Below are positions 24,871-34,147 of a stretch of DNA of 64,000 bases, in pieces. The notes beneath the pieces were generated by a model. The model was not told the origin of the DNA. It was given only the letters and a program-made list of their open reading frames with translations, and did no database searches. Each line of letters begins with the position of its first letter. The first letter of the stretch is position 1. This stretch comes from an uncultured Pedobacter sp. (GTDB lineage: Bacteria > Bacteroidota > Bacteroidia > Sphingobacteriales > Sphingobacteriaceae): the NCBI RefSeq assembly GCF_913776295.1, contig NZ_CAJYOJ010000088.1:20819-84818 (forward strand), read 5' to 3'. The translations under genes and the position numbers were made by a program.

Positions 24871-25578
24871 ATGAGTATTTCAGTAAAAAATCTTTCTAAA
24901 CATTACGATAAGCAAAAAGCAGTGGATGCCATTAGTTTTGAAGCTAAACCGGGTCGCATCCTTGGTTTTTTGGGACCGAACGGCGCGGGCAAATCCACTA
25001 CCATGCGTATGCTTACCGGCTATCTGATACCTACCTCAGGTGAAGCTGAAATAGCAAGTAAAAGTATTCTTTCTGACGCCATTGAAGCAAAGAAGCATAT
25101 TGGTTATCTTCCCGAGAATACCCCCCTTTATGCTGATATGTATGTGAAGGAATTTTTAAGTTTTGTAGGGCAAACCTATCAGATTGTCAATTTACCTGCG
25201 CGGATTGATGAAGTGGTGAAAATGGTGGGTTTAACTCCAGAGCAGCATAAAAAGATCGGTATGTTATCTAAAGGCTATCGCCAAAGGGTAGGTTTGGCGC
25301 AGGCGATCATCCATAATCCAGAGGTTTTGATATTAGATGAACCTACTGCTGGACTTGATCCGAACCAACTGGTCGATATCAGGCAGCTCATCAAAACATT
25401 GGGCGTGGCTAAAACGGTTGTTATTTCTACCCACATTATGCAGGAGGTTGAAGCTATTTGTGATGATATCATTATTATTAACCGAGGTAAAATTGTAGCA
25501 AACGATTCGCTGGAAGGGCTCAAAAAAGTGTATCAGCATCAATCATTAGAAGATATTTTCAGAAAACTTACCGCTTAA
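24871..25578 (+). CDS. gldA: Gliding-type ABC transporter ATP-binding protein GldA
   Basis: 235 residues, a single ABC ATPase domain. Walker A GPNGAGKST at ~39-47; signature LSKGYRQRVGLAQ; Walker B VLILDEPTAGLDP; H-loop VISTHIM. The C-terminus LEDIFRKLT is typical of this subfamily. The neighbours gldF and gldG identify it as GldA of the GldAFG transporter required for gliding in flavobacteria. It is somewhat shorter than the ~300 residues of the flavobacterial protein. The next gene starts 4 bp later. Confidence 0.85.
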   Translation: MSISVKNLSKHYDKQKAVDAISFEAKPGRILGFLGPNGAGKSTTMRMLTGYLIPTSGEAEIASKSILSDAIEAKKHIGYLPENTPLYADMYVKEFLSFVGQTYQIVNLPARIDEVVKMVGLTPEQHKKIGMLSKGYRQRVGLAQAIIHNPEVLILDEPTAGLDPNQLVDIRQLIKTLGVAKTVVISTHIMQEVEAICDDIIIINRGKIVANDSLEGLKKVYQHQSLEDIFRKLTA

Positions 25579-25582
25579 ATTC

Positions 25583-26119
25583 ATGCGTAGCATCAAAATT
25601 GTTCTTATCGCTTTTTTACTTTCAAGTCCTGCAGTTTTAAAAGCTCAGAATAGCGCCAGTATTGGTATTGCGTCAGAAATAGGTTTACCATCAGGCAATT
25701 TCTCCAGCCTGTCGGGAATCGGCCTGGGCGCTTCAGTAAAGGCAGATCTTCCGGTTGCAGGAAATTTCGCAATCACTTTAAATGCAGGTTTTATGAACTT
25801 TTTCGGCAAAAGAAATCAATTGTTTAATGTACAGGATTTAACCTATATGCCGGCAAAAGCCGGGTTGAAATACCAATTGGGCGAAAGCTTTTATGCCGAA
25901 GGTCAATTGGGAACCGCTATACCTTTTAATAAGCAACAAAAAACCTTGTTCGTTTGGTCGCCGGGTATTGGAAACCAGTTTAAATTATATGGCGGAAATA
26001 AACTCGATCTTGGAATCAGATATGAAGGCTGGACAGGTAAAAACAATATCATCAGCATTAATAAATCCAATACCAAAGGATTTGTTGGGATTAGGTTTGC
26101 CTATGTTTTTGGCTTTTAA
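25583..26119 (+). CDS. Outer membrane beta-barrel protein
   Basis: 178 residues with a signal peptide (MRSIKIVLIAFLLSSPAVLKAQ) and a small OmpX/OprF-like beta-barrel: amphipathic strands such as AGNFAITLNAGFMNFF, AGLKYQLGESFYAEG and LDLGIRYEGW, ending in a strand with terminal phenylalanine (FVGIRFAYVFGF). It lies 4 bp after gldA and before gldF. Whether it has anything to do with the transporter is unknown. Confidence 0.8.
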   Translation: MRSIKIVLIAFLLSSPAVLKAQNSASIGIASEIGLPSGNFSSLSGIGLGASVKADLPVAGNFAITLNAGFMNFFGKRNQLFNVQDLTYMPAKAGLKYQLGESFYAEGQLGTAIPFNKQQKTLFVWSPGIGNQFKLYGGNKLDLGIRYEGWTGKNNIISINKSNTKGFVGIRFAYVFGF

Positions 26120-26197
26120 TTTTTAAGTAGCGCTGTAATGCTAAGCCGGGTAAAGCAAAGAAAAAATATTTCTTAACTTCGGCATTTAAATTTAACT

Positions 26198-26923
26198 ATG
26201 TACGCAGTTTTTAAACGCGAGTTACTCAGTTTCTTAAGTTCGATGGTGGCTTATATTACCATTGGTATTTTTCTGTTGGTTTCCGGCCTCTTACTTTGGT
26301 TTTTTCCTGATACCTCTATTCTTGATTACGGTTATGCAGAACTCGATGGCTTTTTCAGTTTAGTACCCTATCTTTTTATGTTCCTTATTCCAGCCATTAC
26401 GATGCGCGCTTTTGCTGAAGAAAGGAGAGAAGGCACTTTCGAACTTTTAATTACCCGGCCCATACAAATCTGGCAGATCGTTATGGCAAAGTATTTAGCG
26501 AGTTTGGTTCTGGTCTTATTTGCCCTGATCCCAACCATAATTTATTATTATAGTATTTCGAAACTGGGGTTTCCGGAAGGAAATATCGATTCAGGATCAG
26601 TTATTGGCTCCTATATCGGATTGTTTTTATTGGGTGCTGCCTTTACCTCTATGGGTATTTTCTCATCAGCATTGACTAAAAACCAGATAATTGCTTTTGT
26701 AATTAGTGCTGCCTTGTGTGCATTCGCTTTTTTAGGCTTCGATTATAGCAGCCAGATAGCGGCACTTCAAAGTATCGAAAACCCCATTCATAACCTAGGG
26801 ATCAATCAACATTATATCTCCATCAGCCGTGGAGTGTTAGACACCAGAGATCTGATTTATTTTATGTCGTTTTCCGTGTTATTTTTATTGCTCACCAACT
26901 TAATCATAGGAGGGAAACGATAA
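26198..26923 (+). CDS. gldF: ABC transporter permease GldF
   Basis: 241 residues with about six transmembrane segments (MVAYITIGIFLLVSGLLLWF, LVPYLFMFLIPAITM, LASLVLVLFALIPTIIYYY and others). The EERREGTFELLITRPI segment after TM2 is characteristic of the ABC2-type/GldF permease. Its stop overlaps the gldG start by one base (TAATG), showing translational coupling. It forms the inner-membrane part of GldAFG. Confidence 0.92.
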   Translation: MYAVFKRELLSFLSSMVAYITIGIFLLVSGLLLWFFPDTSILDYGYAELDGFFSLVPYLFMFLIPAITMRAFAEERREGTFELLITRPIQIWQIVMAKYLASLVLVLFALIPTIIYYYSISKLGFPEGNIDSGSVIGSYIGLFLLGAAFTSMGIFSSALTKNQIIAFVISAALCAFAFLGFDYSSQIAALQSIENPIHNLGINQHYISISRGVLDTRDLIYFMSFSVLFLLLTNLIIGGKR

Positions 26924-28608
26924 TGAAACTGAAGCATAAATGGATTAATTTCTTCATCTTAATCGCATCGCTGGTTGTTTTAAACGTTTTAGGTCAGTAT
27001 GCTTTTTATCGTTTTGATTTTACAGCCGATAAACGTTTTACACTGAGCGACAAAACAAAAAACTTGCTACAGCAAAATAAAAAACCGGTAATAATCACCG
27101 TATTCTTAGCTGGCGAATTGCCGCCAGCGTTTAAACGCCTGCAAGCTGCAGTGTCTGATATTTTATCTGATTACCAGGCTTATGCTAAAACAGATGTCAA
27201 GGTCGTTTTTGTAGATCCTTTGGCCGGACTTAATCAGGCCGATCAGGATACGGTGATCAACAATTTGTATGAAAGAGGCATAGAAGCTACCAATTTAAGC
27301 GTTAAAACAGAAAGTGGGTTAACGCAGAAGCTTGTATTCCCGATGGCCATGATGGAAAGCGGAGGCAAGGAGTTCCCCATTAAACTTTTTCAGAATTTAG
27401 ATACCCGGGGAAATTATGAAGACAATATCAACCGTGCAATTGAAAATCTGGAGTATATATTTACTTTAGGTTTAAAGAAAGTAATTTCGGATGATAGCCC
27501 AAGGATCGGTTTCTCGGAGTCAAATGGCGAACTTTCTGATCTGCAATTGGCTGATGCCATACATACCTTATCTAATAGTTATCTGGTTGGCCGTATTGAT
27601 TTGAACAGTATTGATAAAGCAGGGCTGGATAAATTGAAAATGCTCATCATAGCCAAGCCCAGAAAACCTTTTACTGAAGCCGAAAAATATAAAATCAATT
27701 ATTTCGTCATGAACGGCGGGCGGGTATTGTGGAGTATTGATCAGGTAAATGCCGAATTGGATAGCCTGCGCAGTAAAAGCGGGCAAATGGCCCTTAACTA
27801 TAACTTGAATCTTGATGATATGTTATTTATGTATGGCGCAAGGGTTAATTATAATATTATTGCTGATCCCGCAAACAGTGCCGAAATTCCGGTTTCAACA
27901 GGAGTTGTAGGCGGACAAAACCAGATGCAGCTGGTCCCCTGGATTTATTACCCGATTTTATTGCCCGATACCGCTGAAAGTGTGGTGAAAAAGCTGGACG
28001 GTATAAAATCTGAATTTCCGAGTACAGTAGATACCATTGGAGTTAAGGGTATAAAAAAGTCGTATATTTTAAACACTTCTCCATTCAATAAAGTGTATAG
28101 CCTGCCAAAGCTGTTCAGCTTGCAAATGTTAAGCGAACAGCTTGATCCACGTTCTTTTCAAAGTAAACCGCAGCATGTTGGTTTGATGTTGGAAGGTAAC
28201 TTTCCATCGGTTTTTGCCGGCCGACCCTTACCAGTTGCCATTACGCAGCCCTATACTATGGCAAACACCAGCAAACCGGCTAAAATGATCGTGATAGGTG
28301 ATGGGGATATTTTTAAAAACCAGGTGTCGGAGCAAAACGGAACGCCCTTTCCATTAGGTTTTGACCGCTACTCGCAGCGTACTTTTGGCAATAAAGCCTT
28401 ATTGCTCAATATTGTTGATTATTTTACGGATAACGACAACTTAATTGAGCTGCGGAATAAAGAAATAAAAATTAGATTGCTGGATAAAGCTAAAATCAGG
28501 CTCGAAAAAACAAAATGGCAATTTATAAATGTGGTGGCGCCCTTGCTATTGTTAATATTCTTTGCGATTTTTCAACATTATTACCGCAAATACAAGTACG
28601 CTAAATAA
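26923..28608 (+). CDS. gldG: Gliding motility-associated ABC transporter substrate-binding protein GldG
   Basis: 561 residues. N-terminal TM (FILIASLVVLNVLGQYAFY), a large extracytoplasmic ABC-auxiliary domain starting with FDFTADKRFTLSDKT, and a C-terminal TM (NVVAPLLLLIFFAIFQHYYR). The domain layout matches GldG. It overlaps gldF by one base and precedes dnaN by 33 bp in the same direction. The substrate of the GldAFG transporter is not settled. Confidence 0.93.
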   Translation: MKLKHKWINFFILIASLVVLNVLGQYAFYRFDFTADKRFTLSDKTKNLLQQNKKPVIITVFLAGELPPAFKRLQAAVSDILSDYQAYAKTDVKVVFVDPLAGLNQADQDTVINNLYERGIEATNLSVKTESGLTQKLVFPMAMMESGGKEFPIKLFQNLDTRGNYEDNINRAIENLEYIFTLGLKKVISDDSPRIGFSESNGELSDLQLADAIHTLSNSYLVGRIDLNSIDKAGLDKLKMLIIAKPRKPFTEAEKYKINYFVMNGGRVLWSIDQVNAELDSLRSKSGQMALNYNLNLDDMLFMYGARVNYNIIADPANSAEIPVSTGVVGGQNQMQLVPWIYYPILLPDTAESVVKKLDGIKSEFPSTVDTIGVKGIKKSYILNTSPFNKVYSLPKLFSLQMLSEQLDPRSFQSKPQHVGLMLEGNFPSVFAGRPLPVAITQPYTMANTSKPAKMIVIGDGDIFKNQVSEQNGTPFPLGFDRYSQRTFGNKALLLNIVDYFTDNDNLIELRNKEIKIRLLDKAKIRLEKTKWQFINVVAPLLLLIFFAIFQHYYRKYKYAK

Positions 28609-28614
28609 TTTTTA

Positions 28615-28622
28615 TATTTTTG
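28615..28622 (+). promoter_or_regulatory. TATTTTTG -7 box upstream of dnaN
   Basis: Matches TAnnTTTG; no clear TTTG is visible at -33, so strength is uncertain. It would let dnaN be transcribed apart from gldFG. Confidence 0.4.
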
Positions 28623-28641
28623 AAGAACACTAAATAATATC

Positions 28642-29766
28642 ATGAGATTTATTGTATCCACATCAACGCTGTTAAAACACTTACAAACCGTAAATGGTGC
28701 ATCAAGCAGCAGTACGGTTTTGCCTATATTAGAAAATTTTCTTTTCGAAATTAAAGATGGAAACTTAACGATCTCTGCTACCGATCTGCAAACCAGCATG
28801 ACAACCGCTTTAGCGGTAGAATCAAAGGAAGAGGGTAAAGTGGCTGTTCCATCTAAAATTTTACTAGATACGCTTAAAACATTGCCAGATCAACCGATTG
28901 CATTTAATATCGATGATAGTACCTTTGCCATTGAAATTAGTGCCGGTGATGGTAAATATAAACTGAGTGGCGAAAATGGCGATGATTTCCCGAAGATCCC
29001 TGTAGTAGAAAACGCATCTTCTGTAAATTTACCGGCCTCCGTTTTAACCGAAGCCATTACCAAAACTATTTTTGCGGTAAGCAATGATGAACTACGCCCG
29101 GCGATGACAGGTGTGTTTTGTCAATTATCTCCTCAGCACATCACTTTTGTAGCTACCGATGCGCATAAATTGGTAAGATACCGCCGTATGGATAGCAAAG
29201 CTGATAAAGCTACCTCATTTATTCTTCCGAAAAAAGCTTTAACACTGTTAAAAGCTGCCTTGCCTTCAACTGATATTAATGTGTCAGTTGATTATAACGC
29301 CACCAGCGCTTTCTTCAAGTTCGAAAATATCAACTTAGTGTGTCGTTTAATAGACGAACGTTATCCTGATTATGAGGCAGTTATTCCAACCAATAATCCT
29401 AATAAGCTAATTATTGACAGAGGTTTGTTTTTAAATACCCTTCGCAGGGTTGTCATTTTTGCAAACAAGACCACACACCAGGTGAGGTTAAAAATCAGCG
29501 GAAGCGAATTAAATATCTCTTCTGAAGATTTGGATTTTGCTAACGAGGCACACGAGCGTTTAAGTTGCCAATATGATGGAGAAGACCTTGAAATAGGCTT
29601 TAATGCACGTTTTTTAATTGAAATGTTAAGTAACTTAAGCGGTGATGAAGTTACTTTAGAACTTTCTACACCAAACAGGGCAGGGCTTTTAATTCCACAA
29701 ACCAATGATGAAAATGAAGATGTTTTGATGTTGGTGATGCCTGTGATGTTAAACAATAGTTATTAA
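28642..29766 (+). CDS. dnaN: DNA polymerase III subunit beta (sliding clamp)
   Basis: 374 residues, three repeated clamp domains with MRFIVSTSTLLKHLQTV at the start, ATDLQTSM, FVATDAHKLVRYR and the C-terminal MPVML tail (usually MPMRL). It forms the ring that tethers the replicative polymerase to DNA. It follows gldG closely but may have its own promoter: TATTTTTG at 28615-28622 ends 19 bp before the ATG. It has a strong terminator (29798-29825). Confidence 0.96.
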   Translation: MRFIVSTSTLLKHLQTVNGASSSSTVLPILENFLFEIKDGNLTISATDLQTSMTTALAVESKEEGKVAVPSKILLDTLKTLPDQPIAFNIDDSTFAIEISAGDGKYKLSGENGDDFPKIPVVENASSVNLPASVLTEAITKTIFAVSNDELRPAMTGVFCQLSPQHITFVATDAHKLVRYRRMDSKADKATSFILPKKALTLLKAALPSTDINVSVDYNATSAFFKFENINLVCRLIDERYPDYEAVIPTNNPNKLIIDRGLFLNTLRRVVIFANKTTHQVRLKISGSELNISSEDLDFANEAHERLSCQYDGEDLEIGFNARFLIEMLSNLSGDEVTLELSTPNRAGLLIPQTNDENEDVLMLVMPVMLNNSY

Positions 29767-29797
29767 CAAAAACTGTTTATTATTTTTAATATAAACG

Positions 29798-29825
29798 TGG
29801 CTTGGTTTTTGACCAAGCCATTTTT
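29798..29825 (+). terminator. Rho-independent terminator of dnaN
   Basis: Perfect 9-bp arms TGGCTTGGT (29798-29806) and ACCAAGCCA (29812-29820), loop TTTTG, then TTTTTGTTTT. It lies 32 bp after the dnaN stop. Confidence 0.92.
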
Positions 29826-29850
29826 GTTTTAAATCAACCAGGATGAATCA

Positions 29851-30528
29851 ATGAAAATCTATAGCCAACGCTCTACATTACTGATTTTGCTCATTGCAGT
29901 ATTTGGTATAAGTTTATCATCATGTAAAAAAAATAACCCTGATGAGGTAGTAAAGGGACAGGCCAAGTTGAAAGTGGTCAATGCTTCAGCGGCCGATGTA
30001 CATCAGGATTTTTATCTGGATAATGAAAAACTAACCACTTCGGCTCTGGCTTTTGGCGAAACAAGTGAATATGTTAAAATTCCTTCAGGTAATAGAAGTG
30101 TTTCTTATACAGGAACGAATAATAAGGGGACAGATACCTCGTTAAACTTTACACCATCTATCACATACACTGCTTTTTTAGTGACCAATAAAAAAGGTGA
30201 ACTGGAAATTGCTAATTACGAAGATAATCTGAGCAATACAGAATCGGCCAAGGCAAAGATTAAACTGATTAATCTTACCCCCACTTTTACAACAGGTTTA
30301 AATGTGATGGTACAGGACGGTATACAATTTGTTAATGGCCTCGCTTTTAAAGAAGCCTCAAATTATTTTACGGTTGATACAGGTGTAAATTTAAAGTATT
30401 CTGTAGTAGGTTCAGGCAGTATCAAAACCATTGATGCCAAAAGTTTGCAGGGAGGTAAAATTTATACCATTTGGTTTAGTGGTGCTACCGCCGCAACTTT
30501 GACTGCACATATCATTACCGATAATTAA
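29851..30528 (+). CDS. DUF4397 domain lipoprotein
   Basis: 225 residues. Lipobox in GISLSSCKKNNPDEVV. One DUF4397 domain of repeated beta-strands: AKLKVVNASAADVHQDFYLDN, YVKIPSGNRSVSYTG, and the second half starting AKIKLINLTPTF. DUF4397 proteins are secreted or surface lipoproteins of unknown function, common in this phylum. The next gene is a paralogue; 56 bp separate this stop from its ATG. It sits directly after the dnaN terminator. Confidence 0.85.
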   Translation: MKIYSQRSTLLILLIAVFGISLSSCKKNNPDEVVKGQAKLKVVNASAADVHQDFYLDNEKLTTSALAFGETSEYVKIPSGNRSVSYTGTNNKGTDTSLNFTPSITYTAFLVTNKKGELEIANYEDNLSNTESAKAKIKLINLTPTFTTGLNVMVQDGIQFVNGLAFKEASNYFTVDTGVNLKYSVVGSGSIKTIDAKSLQGGKIYTIWFSGATAATLTAHIITDN

Positions 30529-30584
30529 TTTCACTGTTTTTGCGCTTTCTGCTATCTTTACGTTTTATTAGCATTGGTAATTAT

Positions 30585-31286
30585 ATGAAAAATACAGTAT
30601 TGTTTTCCAGGATATTCTTTCTTGTTGCGTGTGCTATTTTAATCAGCTCGTGCATCAAAAACAATAATTTCATTAAAGGAGATGCTAAAATCCGCTTTTT
30701 TCAGGTGGCTTCTACCGATACCACCCAAAATTTTTATTTAAACGGAAGGCAGATCGGTGCCTCGGTAGCCTACAATACCAATACAAGTTATGTGGTTATA
30801 CCTGGCGATTCTGTTGTTAACATCACCAGCAAAAATATTGGCACGGGTATAGATGTTGCTTCCTTGACAGGTCAGAAATTTAAAATCGGTGAGAATTATT
30901 CTGTTTTTTATCTTAAGGAAGCCATTGATAAGCCCGCAAAGTTAAAAGTATATCAGGACGATGTGAGGCCAGATCTGGATTCTGCCAAGCTAACACTTTT
31001 GAATCTGGGCTATACACTTGGTTCTAAAATTGTGATCACCGATAGTACAAATACAGCTAAACCAACTGAATCTTTACTGGGTTATGGTGAGATGAAAACT
31101 TTTAAAGTAAAAGTAAATAAGAACATGAGATATGCTTTTAAATTATCCAGTCCCACTGCAACAAATCCACCACCTGTGGTTACGCGCTTAGATTCGGTGA
31201 CGATTAATAAGGGTAGGGTTTATCTGATATTGTTTGATGGTGATAAAAAGGGAGAGCTTAAAAATCGGATCATCCCTGCAAACTAA
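30585..31286 (+). CDS. DUF4397 domain lipoprotein (paralogue)
   Basis: 233 residues from the ATG at 30585 (MKNTVLFSRIFFLV); a frame open back to 30540 is less likely because the signal starts here. Lipobox ILISSCIKNN. The body matches the upstream paralogue in layout: AKIRFFQVASTDTTQNFYLNG, YVVIPGDSVVNI, AKLTLLNLGYTLG, ending YLILFDGDKKGELK. A TATCTTTA promoter-like box lies upstream (about 30553). A local tandem duplication is likely. The function is unknown. Confidence 0.82.
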   Translation: MKNTVLFSRIFFLVACAILISSCIKNNNFIKGDAKIRFFQVASTDTTQNFYLNGRQIGASVAYNTNTSYVVIPGDSVVNITSKNIGTGIDVASLTGQKFKIGENYSVFYLKEAIDKPAKLKVYQDDVRPDLDSAKLTLLNLGYTLGSKIVITDSTNTAKPTESLLGYGEMKTFKVKVNKNMRYAFKLSSPTATNPPPVVTRLDSVTINKGRVYLILFDGDKKGELKNRIIPAN

Positions 31287-31352
31287 TTATTTATTACAAT
31301 TTAAAGCATATAATTCTTTTACTATGCTTACTTTTGCCCAAAATCAGATAAA

Positions 31353-32039
31353 TTGGAACTACTACAGCAGCTTTTAGATTTTATTCTCCATATTGATGTT
31401 CATTTAGCCCAGATTGTTAACGAATATCGCACCTGGACCTACCTTATTTTATTTCTGATCATTTTTGCCGAAACCGGTTTTGTGGTAACTCCGTTCCTTC
31501 CCGGCGATTCTTTACTTTTTGCCATGGGTGCTTTAATTGCGGGCGAACATGAAACAGGTTTAAATATTTGGATTATGCTCCTGATATTAATCGTTGCTGC
31601 AATTTTAGGAAATACCGTTAATTATAAATTGGGAAGTGTTTTGGGGGCCGGAGTATTCAAAGAGAAAAACAAAATTTTAAAACTTAAATATTACCATCAA
31701 TCCCACGAATTTTTCGAAAAACATGGTGGTAAAGCCATTATGCTCAGCCGGTTTTTACCGATTTTCAGGACGATAGCCCCTTTTGTTGCCGGGATAGCTA
31801 AAATGCCATTCGGCCGTTTCACATATTATAACATCATTGGTGGGGTTACCTGGATTTTTGCCTTATTAATTGGCGGTTATTTACTAGGACAGATTCCGGC
31901 AATTAAAAATAATTTTGAAATTGTAATCATCTTTATTGCAGTCGTAACATTTGTTCCTGCCATTTGGGCGGCTATTAGGAGCCGCTTACAACCTAAAAAG
32001 GTAGAAAAAATGATTGAAGGAGAGAATCCTAACGAGTAA
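31353..32039 (+). CDS. DedA family membrane protein
   Basis: 228 residues from a TTG start (ELLQQLLDFILH); no ATG precedes the conserved core. DedA motifs: FAETGFVVTPFLPGDSLLF, GNTVNYKLG, SRFLPIFRTIAPFVAGIAKM, and several TM helices. DedA proteins are now linked to lipid carrier/phospholipid flipping and to proton-motive force maintenance. A TACTTTTG box at 31329-31336 lies 16 bp upstream. Its stop abuts the stop of the convergent next gene. Confidence 0.92.
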   Translation: MELLQQLLDFILHIDVHLAQIVNEYRTWTYLILFLIIFAETGFVVTPFLPGDSLLFAMGALIAGEHETGLNIWIMLLILIVAAILGNTVNYKLGSVLGAGVFKEKNKILKLKYYHQSHEFFEKHGGKAIMLSRFLPIFRTIAPFVAGIAKMPFGRFTYYNIIGGVTWIFALLIGGYLLGQIPAIKNNFEIVIIFIAVVTFVPAIWAAIRSRLQPKKVEKMIEGENPNE

Positions 32040-32996
32040 CTAAAGTTCCCTGCCGATCAGTATTCCTTTTTGATATTGATTTTCAGTCTCTTTTTCTGCG
32101 CGTTGTTCGTTTGGCAATAATTCGATTTTAATCAGGTTTTGAAGCACTGGTTGTCCGGCATCTACCCAGGCCGAATACCAAAACGAACCTGTGGTTAATA
32201 TGGCCGCTCGCATCTGTTTTTCGACCATATTGTTCATCTTATCGTGATAGGCCTTTGCATATGCCCTGGAGTATTGTTTAAGCACGGTATGGTTCCGTTC
32301 TGAAAAACTGTACTTTTCGCTCGCAGGGAATGATGCATTTAACTCCGCTTCAAAGCTTAAAACCGTATCAACCAAACTATGGGTATGTTTAATTACTTTC
32401 CATATTTCCTGCAATGGGTTTTCAATATAATGCGCTTTTCCCACAACAAAATTGTATTGAGTTGAAAACAATTCGGGTAAACGACTCTCCCAAAACGCAT
32501 GTATACCAACCTGATTGGTAAGCTGACCATTGTGGTTGGCAGTAGTGTGTAAAGGAACATGTGCATCTGCAATGTAATGCCCAAGGTCTGCAGAATATTT
32601 CAGGATTTTTAATGAATCGCGCGTTTTAAAGGCTTTCACCAAACCATAGTAGCTTCGTTGTATCTGCCATGGGACAATACCGTCCGTATTCAGCTTTTTT
32701 AGTCCGTATTTTGCAAGTGCATCGTCCCATTTTTCTGGAATGCTATCAATATTTTGCTCATAATTTTCTACATCGAGGTAGTGTCTTGGTGCTTCAAGGG
32801 TATCTGCATACCTGCGTTTATCAGCATCAACGGCATGCTCGGTAATGTATCTGATATTTTTTTTGTAGAAACCGACCATGTCTCCAGGCAAAGTAAAAAC
32901 AGCAAGGTTGTTTATCCTTTGATGTGCAAAGAAACCCCAGGAGGTACAAAGAAATATAGGGATGATTAACGCGGCTAAAATCGTTAATCTTTTCAT
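32040..32996 (-). CDS. Zinc-dependent phospholipase C/S1-P1 nuclease-like protein
   Basis: 318 residues from the ATG at 32996 (MKRLTILAALII), which begins a signal peptide ending at WGFFAHQR; the open frame to 33092 is unlikely to be used. The mature N-terminus starts with W (a zinc ligand in this family) followed by a histidine, and further histidine/aspartate ligands lie in DLGHYIADAHVPLHTT and GIHAFWESR. It probably hydrolyses phospholipids or nucleic acids outside the cytoplasm. A TATATTTG promoter box (33000-33007, minus strand) lies 3 bp before the ATG. Confidence 0.82.
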   Translation of the reverse strand: MKRLTILAALIIPIFLCTSWGFFAHQRINNLAVFTLPGDMVGFYKKNIRYITEHAVDADKRRYADTLEAPRHYLDVENYEQNIDSIPEKWDDALAKYGLKKLNTDGIVPWQIQRSYYGLVKAFKTRDSLKILKYSADLGHYIADAHVPLHTTANHNGQLTNQVGIHAFWESRLPELFSTQYNFVVGKAHYIENPLQEIWKVIKHTHSLVDTVLSFEAELNASFPASEKYSFSERNHTVLKQYSRAYAKAYHDKMNNMVEKQMRAAILTTGSFWYSAWVDAGQPVLQNLIKIELLPNEQRAEKETENQYQKGILIGREL

Positions 32997-32999
32997 ACT

Positions 33000-33007
33000 C
33001 AAATATA
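33000..33007 (-). promoter_or_regulatory. TATATTTG -7 box of the PLC-like gene
   Basis: Minus-strand TATATTTG fits TAnnTTTG and ends 3 bp before the ATG at 32996, so the mRNA would have essentially no leader. Confidence 0.5.
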
Positions 33008-33121
33008 AAAAAAAAGGAATGCAATTTGCTTTTTTTACAATAAGGAATATGGAAGTTTCTAAACGAATAAATTGATGAAAATGATACAGCAATGAAGATC
33101 TCGATATTTTAACATCTGTGT

Positions 33122-33159
33122 TTTGAGCTCATGAGCTCAAACTGAGGCATAATTTATGC
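33122..33159. promoter_or_regulatory. Two perfect palindromes upstream of the PLC-like gene
   Basis: A 20-bp perfect palindrome with half-site TTTGAGCTCA (33122-33141), and GCATAA-T-TTATGC (33147-33159) 5 bp further. Both lie 125-165 bp before the PLC-like start and about 108 bp after the stop of the next minus gene. They may be operators or a transcription stop; no T tract follows. Confidence 0.35.
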
Positions 33160-33266
33160 ATCATGATCAGAATAGATAGGCTATATTATTTTTGATAATT
33201 TTTATAATATGTTAAACATAAAGATTCTTGCAGAAGCAATGGCTTTCGCAGATTGAACATAAGTAC

Positions 33267-33827
33267 TTATGGATTTCCACGTCTAGCTACATGAATAATG
33301 TATCTCCATTCATCGTCTATTAAGGTGTCTTTTGCTGTCGACTTTAGTGGCAAATTTTCCGGAGCATTCCAAACCAGGCTTTCGTAAATATCAGAATTGT
33401 TTTTCTCATCAAAACGATGCCCCACAGACATGTCAATCATTCCATTCCTATTTATGCTAAATCCAGTAATCTTACCTTTTTTTATAGCATAAAAAGCACT
33501 ATCGAGTTTCGGTAAAATAAATTCAGGTACGTTATTGAAGTTAATCTCTTGCTGAATAAAATGGTTTTCCTTCTCATCATCATGTAAAAAGGTGAACTCG
33601 TCGATCTCTTCAGAGTGGTTAACTTGAGCCTTCCTAAAATTAATAATGGTATCCAAATGCTCAACTATCAGATTATTTAGTTTTTTGTATGCAGCTAAAT
33701 CATTAATTACGGCCTGATCAAAATTAGTTTGTTGCATGATTTCAATTTGTTTGGTTTTGCTTTTGCATGAAGCAATTATAGCTACCAGGAAAGTAAGGGT
33801 TACGATTAGCGCGCTTTCAATTTTCAT
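33267..33827 (-). CDS. Hypothetical lipoprotein
   Basis: 186 residues. Lipobox TFLVAIIASCKSKTK with the cysteine near 20. The mature part is acidic and helical at first (QAVINDLAAYKKLNNLIVEHLDTI), then beta-rich (ITGFSINRNGMIDMSVG). No family recognised. It is a single gene between repeat-like spacers. Confidence 0.6.
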   Translation of the reverse strand: MKIESALIVTLTFLVAIIASCKSKTKQIEIMQQTNFDQAVINDLAAYKKLNNLIVEHLDTIINFRKAQVNHSEEIDEFTFLHDDEKENHFIQQEINFNNVPEFILPKLDSAFYAIKKGKITGFSINRNGMIDMSVGHRFDEKNNSDIYESLVWNAPENLPLKSTAKDTLIDDEWRYIIHVARRGNP

Positions 33828-34147
33828 ATGGGAGGGTTAATTCTAGATCTGTACCTAATGATTAATTATATGTAAAAATATCAATTTAAGTTAATAAACA
33901 AAAGTAGATGAGAGATATTAAGGTTCTTGATCAGGGCGCACCAGCTATATTTATGTATGATGATTTAGTTCATTTGTTAATCAGATGTACAACTCAAAAG
34001 TACTTTCTGTATTTATTTCACAGAATGGATTAGTTCCCATCCTTGATAGGGAGGGGCGGTAGTGATTACTTGTTTTTTAATCGCTTTACAAACCAGCTCA
34101 TTATATTTGGATTTAATCACGTAAAGTAAATTTACGTACGCTGATTT
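33828..34147. other. Spacer, nothing recognised
   Basis: 320 bp, AT-rich, between two minus-strand genes. A short inverted repeat CGTAAA-N5-TTTACG (34120-34136) lies behind the stop of the downstream gene but lacks a T tract. No ORF or repeat family copy is convincing. Confidence 0.4.
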
